A DNA stretch of 64,000 nucleotides, taken from positions 34,872-98,871 of the forward strand of contig NZ_VORW01000016.1 in assembly GCF_007997215.1 (NCBI RefSeq). Reading direction: 5' to 3'. A program made the translations under genes and the position numbers. Below the pieces are notes generated by a model. That model ran no database searches. It worked only from the letters and a program-made list of their open reading frames with translations, and was not told the DNA's origin. This DNA is from Algoriphagus aquimarinus. Lineage in GTDB: Bacteria > Bacteroidota > Bacteroidia > Cytophagales > Cyclobacteriaceae. Of this stretch, positions 9,001 through 17,506 are shown piece by piece. Each line of letters begins with the position of its first letter. Positions within the stretch are counted from its first letter, which is position 1.

Positions 9001-9484
9001 TTTTAGCATCCACCACAGTGATTTCTCCAGCCTGTACATTTGGGTTAGGATCGTTGATGCCGGGATGATCGGTGAAATAACCACCTACTAATCGGCCATA
9101 CCAGCCCCACTCATATTCTGTGTCAGCTGCAGCATGGATACCCATGAAACCGCCACCTGATTGAATGTATCTTTCGAAGTCAGCTTCTTGGTAGTTGTTT
9201 AACACATCGCCAGTAGTGCTTAAAAAGATTACGGCTGAGTATTGTGCTAAATTCTCCTCGGTGAACATTTCTGCCTGAGTGGTAGTATCCACGTCAAAGC
9301 CATTTTCTGACCCTAGTTTTTCTATTGCTTCTATTCCTTTAGGAATGGATTCATGATGAAATCCTGCTGTTTTGCTAAATACAAGTACTTTAGGTTTTCC
9401 AGAGCGAGAATTACAGCTCCAGAAACCTACACTCGCAATCAGACCAAGTAGCAGTAGGCTTCTTAGGTTTTTTGGAAAATTCAT
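6047..9484 (-). CDS. ThuA / PQQ sugar dehydrogenase / PKD / cytochrome c fusion lipoprotein
   Basis: A 1145-residue exported protein when started at the ATG at 9484, which directly precedes a lipoprotein leader with Cys24; the TTG 39 bp upstream is unlikely. In order: a ThuA-like glutamine-amidotransferase-fold domain (about 32-250, KVLVFSKTAGFHHESIP); a glucose/sorbosone-dehydrogenase-type six-bladed propeller (about 280-715; EGLMGIKKDP, CCHTGGSIAFDKDG, QGNRNPYRISVD); a PKD domain (about 720-790); a linker domain; a class I cytochrome c domain with CKTCH at 886-890 and a likely distal Met934; and a C-terminal beta-sandwich domain resembling family 6 carbohydrate-binding modules (about 990-1145). 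This arrangement suggests a cell-surface or periplasmic sugar oxidase passing electrons to its own heme. The natural substrate is unknown. It stands alone on the minus strand. Confidence 0.9.
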   Translation of the reverse strand: MNFPKNLRSLLLLGLIASVGFWSCNSRSGKPKVLVFSKTAGFHHESIPKGIEAIEKLGSENGFDVDTTTQAEMFTEENLAQYSAVIFLSTTGDVLNNYQEADFERYIQSGGGFMGIHAAADTEYEWGWYGRLVGGYFTDHPGINDPNPNVQAGEITVVDAKNSSTSFLTSPWARTDEWYSYKNMNPDVHVLLNLEEDSYKGGFDMGEHPIAWYHDYDGGRAFYTGGGHTNESYSEELFLKHVLAGIEYAIGNNSELDYSKAKSKRVPEENRFTKTTYAYGEFTEPTEMTILPNLDILVSQRRGEILLFDNDTEELKEVAKLDVYWKTEVKGVNAEEGLMGIKKDPNFAENGYIFVYYAPAGDEEINRLARFTFKNDTWDMASEVVILDIHSDRDICCHTGGSIAFDKDGNLFLSLGDNSTPFNQADSKFINNGFAPLDQRPGKEQYDARRSSGNANDLRGKILRIKVKEDGSYDIPEGNLYPVGTEGTRPEIYVQGNRNPYRISVDQKNGFLYWGEVGPDANADSLETRGPRGYDEVNQARKAGNFGWPYFVGNNYPYREFDYETGESGAAFDPNGPTNTSVNNTGKKDLPALAPAFIWYPYAESKEFPQLGTGGRNAMAGPIYYSDMYTADTKFPDYYDGKIFIYDWIRGWIKAVTIKENGDFDKMEAFMPSTKFNALIDMEMGPDGRIYILEYGNGWFSKNPDSGLSRIDFNGGNRAPTVTKISADKTSGTNPLTVTFSATSSDPENDAMTYIWDLGNGETKTTEAPSLTHTFNGIGEYEVKVTAKDPKGLTGSSSIASVYSGNIAPEVSITINGNQSFYFPGKKVEYNVSVADADNPEAATDLSTLYISADYIEGLDKAESDMGHKVMTEAMMGKSLFTTLTCKTCHKEAEASVGPAYIDVAKKYNQRDIDYLKNKIKNGGGGVWGETAMPANPDMKDSDLNALVAYILSLDQVTTPSLPKTGSVDATAGKTPTPTGILMLNASYTDQGGENIKPLTGSSTLLLKSNTIDLGNAEELTGGYAISSYNGATFLSVPNEEGTALIGTVDLTDVGSVTLNMFTMGALAGQYDFQLRLDSPTGELVGEGNFSPKASTGRAPNQGELTIPFTGSTDGKMHKVYLISKPNTEGNKGRFTIRAFTFNSK

Positions 9485-9614
9485 AGGTTTCAAATTTTTG
9501 GGAAAATAGGTAATAAAACTCAATTCAGAGTTGGGGTTACAAATTGGGGAAAATTTTGATAAAAATTATAGTAATTGTCTAATTGAAACAATAGAATTTT
9601 TAAATGATGGCTCT

Positions 9615-10757
9615 TTATAGTATTCTAGCTCCTTCGGAAAGTTCAACTGGGATAAAATCTGCTTCTATATCAAATTTTTCCTTGTAGGCAGCTAGCATAG
9701 TAGCTTGGAAACTCTTCAATTCTGAATTAGCTACCAAATTGATAGTGCAACCTCCAAAGCCTCCGCCCATAATTCGGGATCCAATTACCCCTGGTAATTT
9801 CCATGATTCCTCAGCAAGGAAATCAAGTTCCACGCAACTCACTTCGAAGTCTTCACTTAAGCTTCGATGAGATTCCTTCAGAAGGTTTCCAAAGACAGTT
9901 AAATCGCCAGCATGGAGAGCTTTAGATGCTAGGTTTACCCGTTCGATTTCTGTGATGACGTGTTTTGCCTTTGGGAAAAGATCTGAGGGTAAAAGTTGCT
10001 GAACTTTCTCAATATCATTCACCGGAATATCTCTAAGTGTTGTGGCTTCAGGGAAAGTGCCTTGAAGAATTTTTACACTTTCTTCGCAAGCCTCTCTTCG
10101 CTTATTATAAGCAGAGTCGGCAAGGGAATGCTTTACCTTAGAATTGATCAGAATTAAAGAATGATTACCAAAATCAACTTCAACTTCAAAGTGTGTATTG
10201 GTGCGGCAATCCAGTAATAAGGCTCGGTCTTTTACTCCAAAAGCAGAAGCATAAGGATCCATAATGCCGCATTTCACACCAGCAAATAAATGCTCTGCTT
10301 TTTGGGCGTAGAGAACGATTGACTTTTTGGTGATGGTAAGGTTAAATAAAGCGGTCAATGCCGTACCGATTGCTACGGAAAGTGCCGCTGAGGAAGAAAG
10401 ACCTGAAGCTGGGATGTTACCGACGAAAGCTAAGTCAAAACCTTCAAACTTATAACCCGCCTGCTGAAATTGCGAGATCACACCCATGGTATAATTTGCC
10501 CAGTGACCCTTTTTTGGAGAAAATGAAGTGATATCAAAAACAAATTCTTCCTCGTAATCTTCTGAGTAAAGGCGACAGGATGAAAGACCATTTTTTTGGA
10601 TAGCTACCCATATACCTTGTTCTATTGCAGCTGGGAATACCAAACCATCCTGGTAATCTGTGTGCTCTCCGATCAGATTGATTCTTCCTGGTGCGAAAGC
10701 CAAAATAGGTTCACTACCAAACAGTTTCCTGAAGGTTTGGGCAATTTTATCTTTCAT
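9615..10757 (-). CDS. galK: Galactokinase
   Basis: A 380-residue GHMP-family sugar kinase that phosphorylates galactose at C1, the first step of the Leloir pathway. The galactokinase signature PGRINLIGEHTDYQDG spans 23-38. The GHMP ATP-binding motif appears as GLSSSAALSVAIG in the first third, and the third motif MGGGFGGCTINLV lies near the C-terminus. The length is typical. It directly follows the LacI-type regulator (stop at 10758, start at 10757, no intervening base), so the two are co-transcribed and probably translationally coupled. No galT, galE or galM is in the window. Confidence 0.96.
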   Translation of the reverse strand: MKDKIAQTFRKLFGSEPILAFAPGRINLIGEHTDYQDGLVFPAAIEQGIWVAIQKNGLSSCRLYSEDYEEEFVFDITSFSPKKGHWANYTMGVISQFQQAGYKFEGFDLAFVGNIPASGLSSSAALSVAIGTALTALFNLTITKKSIVLYAQKAEHLFAGVKCGIMDPYASAFGVKDRALLLDCRTNTHFEVEVDFGNHSLILINSKVKHSLADSAYNKRREACEESVKILQGTFPEATTLRDIPVNDIEKVQQLLPSDLFPKAKHVITEIERVNLASKALHAGDLTVFGNLLKESHRSLSEDFEVSCVELDFLAEESWKLPGVIGSRIMGGGFGGCTINLVANSELKSFQATMLAAYKEKFDIEADFIPVELSEGARIL

Positions 10758-11783
10758 TTACTTAAGGGCTTTTGTTGATTGTCGAGGTACAAGGGTCGTT
10801 TCGAGTACTATAGAAATAGGGTCGTCAGATGCGATGCCATCTAATTGATCAAGTAAGTGAGTTACTGATAATTTCCCCATTTCATAGCCAGGTTGGGCTA
10901 CCGTAGTCAGTGGCGGTTCCACCACGGCGGATGTAGGGTTGTCTGTAAAACCAGCTAATGCCATGTCATTCGGCACCTTGATGCCCATGGATTTCCAACA
11001 GGTCAGAATATCTATTGCTACCGGATCTATCATACAGAATACGCCATCTGGCCGATCTTTCATTTCGGCTATTTCTTTACCTATTTTGATGTTTCCTTCT
11101 ATGGTAAGATCAGATATTTTCACCAATGCTGGATCAGGAGTGATCCCAAACTCATTTAGTGCGTGCAGATATCCTTCTTTACGTTTTTTACTGATATAGA
11201 GATCTTCTGGTCCTGATACATACATCACACGCTTGCAGCCAGTTTCCAATAGATGTTTGGTGACTTGATAGGCACCGCCTTCATCATTGAATGTCACTCT
11301 CGATACTGGTATATCTTCATTTACTCTATCAAAAAGCAGAAAGGGGATTTCTCTATTGTAGAGATCAATCAAATGATCGTATGTGTTCGTTTCGCGGCTC
11401 AGAGAGATTAATAAACCATCCACTTGAGAGGCTACTAAAGTTCTGATATTAGCTTTTTCAAGTTCCAATGTTTCATTCGATTGACAAATCATCACGTTAT
11501 AACCACGCTTATTCGCATGATCCTGAATCCCAGAGATACAGGAAGCAAAAAAGTGTGAAGTAATTTCTGGTACGATTACGCCGAGTGTATTCGTACGGCT
11601 AATTCTAAGGCTTTGAGCAAGGAGGTTAGGTTGGTAATTCATCTCCTTTGCCATCTCCACTATTCGTTTTTTAGTGTCAGGATGAAGCTCAGGAGAATCC
11701 TTGAGTGCTCTTGAAATGGTCGATACAGAAACGCCTAATTTCTTGGCGATTTCCTTCATGGTGACTTGATGACCTTTTTTCAT
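10758..11783 (-). CDS. LacI-family transcriptional regulator
   Basis: A 341-residue regulator. The N-terminal helix-turn-helix (about residues 8-55: TMKEIAKKLGVSVSTISRAL, then the hinge-helix region NYQPNLLAQSL) is followed by a periplasmic-binding-protein-like sensor domain (GVIVPEITSHFF, DGLLISLSRE, PFLLFDRV). It sits directly upstream of galK in one transcription unit, so it probably senses galactose or a related sugar and controls its own operon. I could not identify an operator palindrome with confidence in the 70 bp upstream. Confidence 0.95.
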   Translation of the reverse strand: MKKGHQVTMKEIAKKLGVSVSTISRALKDSPELHPDTKKRIVEMAKEMNYQPNLLAQSLRISRTNTLGVIVPEITSHFFASCISGIQDHANKRGYNVMICQSNETLELEKANIRTLVASQVDGLLISLSRETNTYDHLIDLYNREIPFLLFDRVNEDIPVSRVTFNDEGGAYQVTKHLLETGCKRVMYVSGPEDLYISKKRKEGYLHALNEFGITPDPALVKISDLTIEGNIKIGKEIAEMKDRPDGVFCMIDPVAIDILTCWKSMGIKVPNDMALAGFTDNPTSAVVEPPLTTVAQPGYEMGKLSVTHLLDQLDGIASDDPISIVLETTLVPRQSTKALK

Positions 11784-11853
11784 GGGGTAAAATCATTTAA
11801 CTATCACTTCGAACCCTCCAAATTCGACGATTCTAAGACGGAAAGATAAGCTT

Positions 11854-12831
11854 TTACTCTTGGTAAACTGTAAATAAAACAGTTTCTCCTACTGCCTGCA
11901 AAGTTCTACGGTCTATGATTTCCATATTATCTGCATGCTTATGATGGTATTGACCGAAGCCATAATCCGGGGAAAACTCAATTATATCAATCATTGGTAT
12001 TTTGGCAAATTCATTGACAAAAGCATGATCATCCAGGATCTCAGGAGAATCTTTGTAAATAAAGAAGTCTCCTTGACCAATCTGTGCAGCATTGTCCCAG
12101 ACTTTTTTCAAAATTCCAGATGCGTATTGACGGGAATATCCTTCTCTATAGAAACGAGCTCCCTTGGCTCCAACCAAATCCACAAGAATCCCATAATAGG
12201 CTGAGTAATTCGGTTTGTGCTTGTTTTTGGACCAGTGCTGAGATCCTAGGCACCACCATATTTGACTGTTGTCTCTTTCGGAAGATAGATCTGGTTCCCC
12301 ATCATCTTCTCCATCGAATAAAATAATGTCTATCCCAACGCCTGGCTTTAGTTCCTGAGAACCGATCACACGAGCGATTTCCAGTAAAATCCCCACTCCG
12401 CTGGCGCCATCGTTAGCTCCATCGATAGGTTCATCCATCCTGTCGGTATCTTTGTCAGCGATTCTTCTTGTATCCCAGTGTGCAGCCAAAAGTATTCTTT
12501 TCGTTGCCTGAGGATTGTAGGAAGCAATAATGTTGCTCAGATCCCAAGTTAATCCATCGTAGGTTTTCGCTTCGAAATCCTGAGTTTCTACAGTAAAGCC
12601 ATAACCTTCAAACTTAGCTAATAACCAGTTTTTAGTTGCTTCATGCGCTTCGGTTTCCGGTACTCTCGGGCCAAAATCAACTTGCTTTTGCACAAATGCA
12701 TACGCAGAATCTGGAGAGAAAGTAGGGTAGGGCTTAGCAGGAACTTCCGCTACAGTCTCAGCTTTTTTGTCAGGACTTGTACATGCCCAGGCTAATGCTA
12801 GTAAGCCTACCAGCCAAAATCTATTCTTCAT
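11854..12831 (-). CDS. M28-family zinc peptidase / glutaminyl-cyclase-like lipoprotein
   Basis: About 325 residues from the ATG at 12831, which opens a clear lipoprotein leader with Cys17 (LALAWAC); the earlier TTG adds only four residues. The M28 zinc ligands are visible: His118 in AAHWDTR, Asp141 in DGANDGASG, Glu175 in FDGEDDG and a C-terminal HHKHADN His. The layout ([12 protein letters not shown] near the start, WWCLGSQHW in the middle) fits the bacterial glutaminyl-peptide-cyclotransferase-like branch of M28, so it may be an aminopeptidase or a cyclase. Its start lies inside the end of cysS (11-bp overlap), which implies co-transcription. Confidence 0.9.
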   Translation of the reverse strand: MKNRFWLVGLLALAWACTSPDKKAETVAEVPAKPYPTFSPDSAYAFVQKQVDFGPRVPETEAHEATKNWLLAKFEGYGFTVETQDFEAKTYDGLTWDLSNIIASYNPQATKRILLAAHWDTRRIADKDTDRMDEPIDGANDGASGVGILLEIARVIGSQELKPGVGIDIILFDGEDDGEPDLSSERDNSQIWWCLGSQHWSKNKHKPNYSAYYGILVDLVGAKGARFYREGYSRQYASGILKKVWDNAAQIGQGDFFIYKDSPEILDDHAFVNEFAKIPMIDIIEFSPDYGFGQYHHKHADNMEIIDRRTLQAVGETVLFTVYQE

Positions 12832-14311
12832 ATGCCCAGTCAATTTTATCTTTCATGTCTTTTACTACAAATCCGATTTCTTTCAGACCTGCTCGGATTT
12901 CATCCACTTTTGCGTAGTCTCTGGCTGTTTTTGCTTCAGCATACAATTGCAAAAGTAGGTTCAGCATTTCATTTTGAGTATCTGATTTCTCCTCGATCAA
13001 ACCCAAAATATCGGAAACAAAGGTGTTGAATGTTTCAATCAATTTATTGAATACATCCTCTCCAAAGACAGCGGACTTCAATTGTCCTGTGTACATGGAA
13101 TTGATTTTCTTCAGTAAGTTGAACAAATGCCCAATCGCCTGTGCGGTGTTGAAATCATCGTCCATGGCTCGGTAAGCGTTGTTGATGATTTGTTCTACTT
13201 GCTTGATTTGCTCCTCATCTTTCTCAGCATCATTCGCTTCGAATTTCAAAATCTTTGCAATTCTCAATCCGTTGATCAGCTTTTTGTATCCCTTTTGCGC
13301 AGCCTGAAGTGCTTCGTTAGAGAAATCCAAGGTAGAGCGATAATGCGCTGTCAAGATGAAATAACGGATCGTCATCGGACTATAAGCCTGTTCCAGAAGT
13401 TTATGGCTTCCAGTGAAGAGCTCCTGCAGGTTGATAAAGTTACCCAGTGACTTACCCATCTTCTGTCCGTTGATGGTGATCATATTATTGTGCATCCAAT
13501 ACTTGGCAGGATCCTGATGATTGCATGCATTTCCCTGTGCGATTTCACATTCGTGGTGAGGGAAAAGAAGATCCATTCCGCCTCCATGGATGTCAAAATG
13601 CTTGCCCAGGTATTTGGAACTCATGGCTGTACATTCTAGATGCCAGCCAGGAAAACCAACTCCCCAAGGAGAGTCCCACTTCATGAGATGCTCCGAAGAA
13701 GCATTTTTCCAAAGTGCAAAATCAACTGAATTACGCTTTTCATCCTGTCCATCCAGCGTGCGGCTTCCGCTCATCAGGTTTTCCAAGTCACGACCTGATA
13801 GCTTACCATAGTTGTTCGTTTCGTTGTATTTCATCACATCGAAATACACAGATCCGTTTACTTCATAGGCAAAACCCTCTTTGAGAATGGCCTCCACCAA
13901 AGCGATTTGCTCAGGAATATGGCCTGTTGCACGAGGTTCGATGCTCGGTTTCCAGGTATTCAAAAGCGCCATGTCTCTGTGGTAGCTGTCCGTATATTGC
14001 TGGGCAACTTCCATAGGCTCAAGCTGTTCTAGCTTTGCTTTCTTGGCGATTTTATCTTCACCCTCATCTGCATCTCCTTGTAAGTGACCTACATCGGTGA
14101 TGTTGCGCACGTAGCGAACCCTGAAGCCCAAGTGCGTAAGGTAGCGATTGACTGTATCAAAAGTGATGGCAGGACGAGCGTGGCCAAGGTGAGCATCTCC
14201 ATAGACCGTCGGTCCACAGACATACATGCCTACAAAAGGCGGATTGATGGGCTGAAACTCCTCTTTCTGGCGTGAAAGAGTATTGTATAATTTAAGATTA
14301 TGCGACTTCAT
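12821..14311 (-). CDS. cysS: Cysteinyl-tRNA synthetase
   Basis: A 496-residue class I aminoacyl-tRNA synthetase that charges tRNA-Cys. The HIGH motif is HLGH at 41-44, after the zinc-binding Cys32 in [13 protein letters not shown]. Further zinc-site and recognition segments are [11 protein letters not shown] and [10 protein letters not shown], and the KMSKS motif appears as KMGKS in the middle ([12 protein letters not shown]). The C-terminal helical anticodon-binding part runs to [13 protein letters not shown] sequence. The length is typical. The M28 peptidase gene overlaps its 3' end. Confidence 0.98.
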   Translation of the reverse strand: MKSHNLKLYNTLSRQKEEFQPINPPFVGMYVCGPTVYGDAHLGHARPAITFDTVNRYLTHLGFRVRYVRNITDVGHLQGDADEGEDKIAKKAKLEQLEPMEVAQQYTDSYHRDMALLNTWKPSIEPRATGHIPEQIALVEAILKEGFAYEVNGSVYFDVMKYNETNNYGKLSGRDLENLMSGSRTLDGQDEKRNSVDFALWKNASSEHLMKWDSPWGVGFPGWHLECTAMSSKYLGKHFDIHGGGMDLLFPHHECEIAQGNACNHQDPAKYWMHNNMITINGQKMGKSLGNFINLQELFTGSHKLLEQAYSPMTIRYFILTAHYRSTLDFSNEALQAAQKGYKKLINGLRIAKILKFEANDAEKDEEQIKQVEQIINNAYRAMDDDFNTAQAIGHLFNLLKKINSMYTGQLKSAVFGEDVFNKLIETFNTFVSDILGLIEEKSDTQNEMLNLLLQLYAEAKTARDYAKVDEIRAGLKEIGFVVKDMKDKIDWAYEE

Positions 14312-14516
14312 GAGTAGAATCTGTACTAAGTATCAAAAACCAACAACGGATCTAGCCCGAAATTGATTCAGGCTGCAAAATAGCGGATTCGAGTGGGGAA
14401 ATGAAAAAGAATAAAAATAACTGTTGAGTCTAGGTAGGTACAAGGATTCAACCAAGAATATTTAAGTCATTAAATATAATAAGCACTAAAAAACTATTTC
14501 TATTAATACGGCTAAG

Positions 14517-14840
14517 CTAGGTCAGTCCCGCGGATTTCAAAAGGTCTATTAATTTCGCCTTTGGGATATTCTCAAAATCACTTTTATCGAATATATGGAT
14601 CAGGTAGATTTCTTTATCCTGACTTAAAAAGTAGTATATAACTCTTGCTCAGCCTGATTTCCCTTTGTTTTTGCTACTTATTGATAATCGGATTTTAAAG
14701 AGATTTCCACCAAGTGGAATTTCTTCTTCATAATCTTTTTCCAATTAGACTGAAGAGATCAGCTTTCAGGGAAGGATATTTTTTAAAAAGCTTTTTGAAG
14801 AACTTTTAAAATTTTGGGTGAGAATTACCTCATAGCTCAT
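14517..14840 (-). pseudogene. Decayed RelE/ParE-type toxin
   Basis: No intact frame remains, but the minus strand reads as a RelE-like toxin with defects. From ATG 14840 it begins MSYEVILTQNF. The next part (FKKLFKKYPSLKADLFSLIG) is in another frame, and the original frame returns at EEEIPLGGNLFKIRLSISSK. A TGA at 14649-14651 falls where relatives have a Gly codon (GKSG-stop-ARVIYYF). The C-terminus DKEIYLIHIFDKSDFENIP is intact to TAG at 14517. So there are two compensating frameshifts and one nonsense codon. It overlaps the 3' end of the decayed antitoxin, as in intact pairs of this type. Confidence 0.75.
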
Positions 14841-15041
14841 TTAAAAAGTCTCTGGCACTTTCTTTTTTCATTTCTCTTTTTTGAATCTTTTTTACTTGCG
14901 ACAAGCTAGACTCTATTTCTCCTAGGAACTCCAAGAACTCTTCTTTTTCAACCATTTCAAATTCAATACCTTCTTTGCTCAAAAAATCAGCAATAGATTT
15001 GATTTGTGTTTTGGATAGGCTTTGATTCTGATGGCTTCCAT
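14830..15041 (-). pseudogene. Frameshifted antitoxin partner of the RelE-type toxin
   Basis: From ATG 15041 the frame starts MEAIRIKAYPK, the usual opening of small Bacteroidota antitoxins paired with RelE-like toxins, then hits a stop. The remainder continues in another frame (QIKSIADFLSKEGIEFEMVE, then a Lys- and Glu-rich helix to SARDFLNEL) and ends at TGA 14830-14832, overlapping the toxin ATG at 14840. One indel near 15000 separates the halves. Gene order and overlap match a type II antitoxin-toxin operon. Confidence 0.68.
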
Positions 15042-15085
15042 TTCTTATTAAGTTTTATACAATTTACGAGAAGGGTAGAATAGTG

Positions 15086-15304
15086 TTAGGCTAACATCAA
15101 TTTCCCTTTAGGCGTAGGTATAGACCTTCCAAGAGATTTCGCTGTTTCTACCCATTCCCCAATAACGATTTCTGCATTGGCTAATGCCTCTGAGTAAGAT
15201 TCTCCATCGGCTGCACAACCTGCCAATTCAGGTACTTCTGCAATGAATGCTTGATCTTCTTCACTCCAGTAAATGATAATCTCGTATCGAGGGTTAGTTT
15301 TCAT
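15086..15304 (-). CDS. hicB: HicB-family antitoxin
   Basis: A 72-residue protein with the HicB partial RNase H fold: YEIIIYWSEEDQAFIAEVPEL, then GCAADGESYSEALANAE and a GRSIPTPKGK end. There is no separate C-terminal DNA-binding domain, so it is the short form. It neutralises the HicA toxin encoded just upstream, and the two genes overlap by 11 bp (15294-15304). The frame looks intact, unlike the neighbouring RelE-type pair. Confidence 0.92.
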   Translation of the reverse strand: MKTNPRYEIIIYWSEEDQAFIAEVPELAGCAADGESYSEALANAEIVIGEWVETAKSLGRSIPTPKGKLMLA

Positions 15305-15557
15305 CTTTATCTAGCTTTAATCTATATTTCAATATAAGATTTCTTACTTGTTTGACCTGATAAGGTTTAGCTTTTCCTCCTTTTTCCTGAATGTTGAGGA
15401 TTTCTACCATTTGAGATTTAGAGAAAATATGATGACTTCCTTTGATTCTTTCTTCAAACCCAAAAATAATTAGTAGCCTTTTAAGGTCTTCAAAATCAAT
15501 GTTTTGGTCAGACCTTCCTCTAAGTATTTTCAATAGGATCTTCTCATACTTTCCCAT
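15294..15557 (-). CDS. hicA: HicA-family mRNA-interferase toxin
   Basis: An 87-residue toxin with a double-stranded-RNA-binding-like fold. The catalytic GSHHIF segment lies at 40-45 (active His expected at 42 or 43), preceded by FEDLKRLLIIFGFEE. The C-terminus, rich in Lys and Gln (KPYQVKQVRNLILKY), matches the family. HicA proteins cleave mRNA when not bound by HicB. The toxin comes first and the antitoxin second, the usual HicAB order, with overlapping frames. Confidence 0.9.
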   Translation of the reverse strand: MGKYEKILLKILRGRSDQNIDFEDLKRLLIIFGFEERIKGSHHIFSKSQMVEILNIQEKGGKAKPYQVKQVRNLILKYRLKLDKDEN

Positions 15558-15612
15558 AATTAAATATATGGAAACTTCTGATTTTGAATTCTATTCTAAT
15601 AATCTCAAAACC

Positions 15613-15650
15613 AAAAAAAGACCTTCGAAATGTTCACTTCCGAAGGTCTT
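15613..15650 (-). terminator. Terminator of purH
   Basis: Read on the minus strand, AAGACCTTCG and CGAAGGTCTT form a perfect 10-bp stem (15641-15650 with 15618-15627) followed by a run of Ts (complement of the A-tract at 15613-15619). It lies 31 bp after the purH stop and is a classic intrinsic terminator. Confidence 0.9.
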
Positions 15651-15680
15651 GATACTTTTGTCTAGCGACTTGCTACTTTA

Positions 15681-17207
15681 TTAATGTTTAAAGTGTCTCA
15701 CTCCCGTCATCACCATTGCGATGCCGTTTGCGTCACAGTAATCTACGCTCAATTGATCTTTGATTGATCCGCCTGGTTGAACTACCGCGGTGATTCCTGC
15801 TTTGCCTGCGATCTCTACACAGTCCGGGAATGGGAAGAATGCATCAGATGCCATCACCGCACCATTCAGGTCAAAGCCAAATGCCTTCGCCTTGTCGATT
15901 GCCTGAAGCAATGCATCTACACGGGAAGTTTGACCTACTCCGCTTGAGAATAATTGGTCTCCGTTAGAAAGAATGATCGTGTTTGATTTAGTGTGCTTAC
16001 AGATTTTTGCTGCGAATACTAATGCATTTTGCTCAGCTTCTGTTGGAGCTTTTTTGGTCGCCACAGTGAAATCAGCCTTTGTTTCAGTCGCCAAATCCTT
16101 ATCCTGCTCGATCACGCCGTTAAGCAAGGTTTTGATCATCTTGGTGCCTGGAAGATCCATTTTCTGCAACAACAAAATTCTGTTTTTCTTGCCTTTCAAC
16201 ACTTCCAAAGCTTCTTCTGTAAATGCTGGAGCGATCAACACTTCGAAGAATAAGGAATGCATTTCTTCAGCTGCATCTTTATCTACTGTCTGATTTGTGA
16301 TCAACACGCCCCCGAAAGCAGAAGTAGTATCTGCGGCAAAAGCTTTCTGATACGCCTCTTTTACTGTAGATGCTAGGGCAACTCCACAAGCATTGGTGTG
16401 CTTCAAGATAGCAAAGGCTGTTTCACCTTTGAATTCAGCGATCAAATTCACCGCGGCATCCACATCGACCAAGTTGTTATAGGAAAGTTCTTTTCCGTTC
16501 AACTGATCAAAAAGATCTTCCATGTTACCATAGAAGTGAGCGTTTTGATGTGGGTTTTCTCCGTAGCGAAGTGCTTTTGCTTTGGTTTCAGATACTTTCA
16601 ATGCTGGAATATTTTCAGCTTGGTTGAAGTAATTGAAAATATGTGTGTCGTAATTAGAAGAAACCTGGAAAGCCTGAGCTGCGAAATAGCGACGGTCGGC
16701 TAGTGTGGTTGCTCCTTCTTGTTCAGTTAGTCTTCCTTCCAGTTCTGTGTATTGATCTTTGGAAGCAATGATCGTAACGTCTTTGAAGTTTTTCGCAGCA
16801 GCACGGATCAAAGAAATTCCTCCGATGTCAATTTTCTCGATGATATCTGCTTCAGAAGCACCAGAAGCTAAAGTTTCCTCAAAAGGATACAAATCAACGA
16901 TCACCAAATCAATGGCTGGGATGTCATATTCTCCAGCTTGAGAAAGATCACCTTCATTATCTCTTCTGTAAAGAATACCTCCAAAAATCTTTGGATGAAG
17001 GGTTTTTACTCTTCCTCCGAAAATGGAAGGATAGCTAGTCAACTCTTCCACTGGGATTACTTCCGCGCCTTGTTCCTCGATAAACTTCTGAGTGCCACCA
17101 GTAGAATAAATGGTGACGTCATGTTTTTTCAATAGGGCGATGATAGGTTCGAGGTTGTCTTTATAGTAGACAGAAATAAGGGCAGATTTTATTTTTTTGG
17201 TAGCCAT
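15681..17207 (-). CDS. purH: Bifunctional AICAR transformylase / IMP cyclohydrolase
   Basis: 508 residues when started at the ATG at 17207 (MATKKIKSALISVYYK); an upstream TTG would add 12 non-conserved residues. The N-terminal MGS-like IMP cyclohydrolase domain spans about 1-195 (STGGTQKFIEEQG, SYPSIFGGRVKTLHPKI). The AICAR formyltransferase domain follows, with the conserved KALRYGENPHQ, KHTNACGVA, TSAFGGV and SDAFFPFPDCVE segments and the VQPGGSIKDQ loop. It catalyses the last two steps of purine synthesis. It is the first gene of a minus-strand unit with a strong terminator after it and faces away from the first FtsX-type permease. Confidence 0.97.
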   Translation of the reverse strand: MATKKIKSALISVYYKDNLEPIIALLKKHDVTIYSTGGTQKFIEEQGAEVIPVEELTSYPSIFGGRVKTLHPKIFGGILYRRDNEGDLSQAGEYDIPAIDLVIVDLYPFEETLASGASEADIIEKIDIGGISLIRAAAKNFKDVTIIASKDQYTELEGRLTEQEGATTLADRRYFAAQAFQVSSNYDTHIFNYFNQAENIPALKVSETKAKALRYGENPHQNAHFYGNMEDLFDQLNGKELSYNNLVDVDAAVNLIAEFKGETAFAILKHTNACGVALASTVKEAYQKAFAADTTSAFGGVLITNQTVDKDAAEEMHSLFFEVLIAPAFTEEALEVLKGKKNRILLLQKMDLPGTKMIKTLLNGVIEQDKDLATETKADFTVATKKAPTEAEQNALVFAAKICKHTKSNTIILSNGDQLFSSGVGQTSRVDALLQAIDKAKAFGFDLNGAVMASDAFFPFPDCVEIAGKAGITAVVQPGGSIKDQLSVDYCDANGIAMVMTGVRHFKH

Positions 17208-17270
17208 TTGGAAATGGGTTGATTTGTTTTTGGGAAAAGGCAAAGGTAGGAAAAAAGACGTTAAGACAGG

Positions 17271-17283
17271 GCGTTTTACGCCA
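17271..17283. promoter_or_regulatory. Small palindrome upstream of purH
   Basis: GGCGTTTTACGCC is a 5-bp perfect inverted repeat around TTT, 64 bp before the purH start in the divergent purH-permease spacer (17208-17506). It could be an operator or a leader hairpin. I know of no matching consensus, and otherwise the spacer shows nothing clear. Confidence 0.25.
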
Positions 17284-17506
17284 TGCGATTTATATTCAAA
17301 CGCTCTGATGGAATTTGTTTTTTTAGAATACTTTAACTGATTCCTTATATTTGATTTGTGGGTAATTATCTCACGAAGAGTAAATTACAGGAAGGAAGAG
17401 AGAAGTTTTTCACTGAGAAGGGAATTGGAATTTATTCATTTCTCAACCTTACTACATTAGAAAACTCGATTAGTATACTTTGCTTAATTTTTTTTCCAAA
17501 GGAATC

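Noticed and set aside
13100..14311. Plus-strand frames within cysS as overlapping genes
   Set aside because: They are shadows of a strongly conserved synthetase and lack start signals or motifs.
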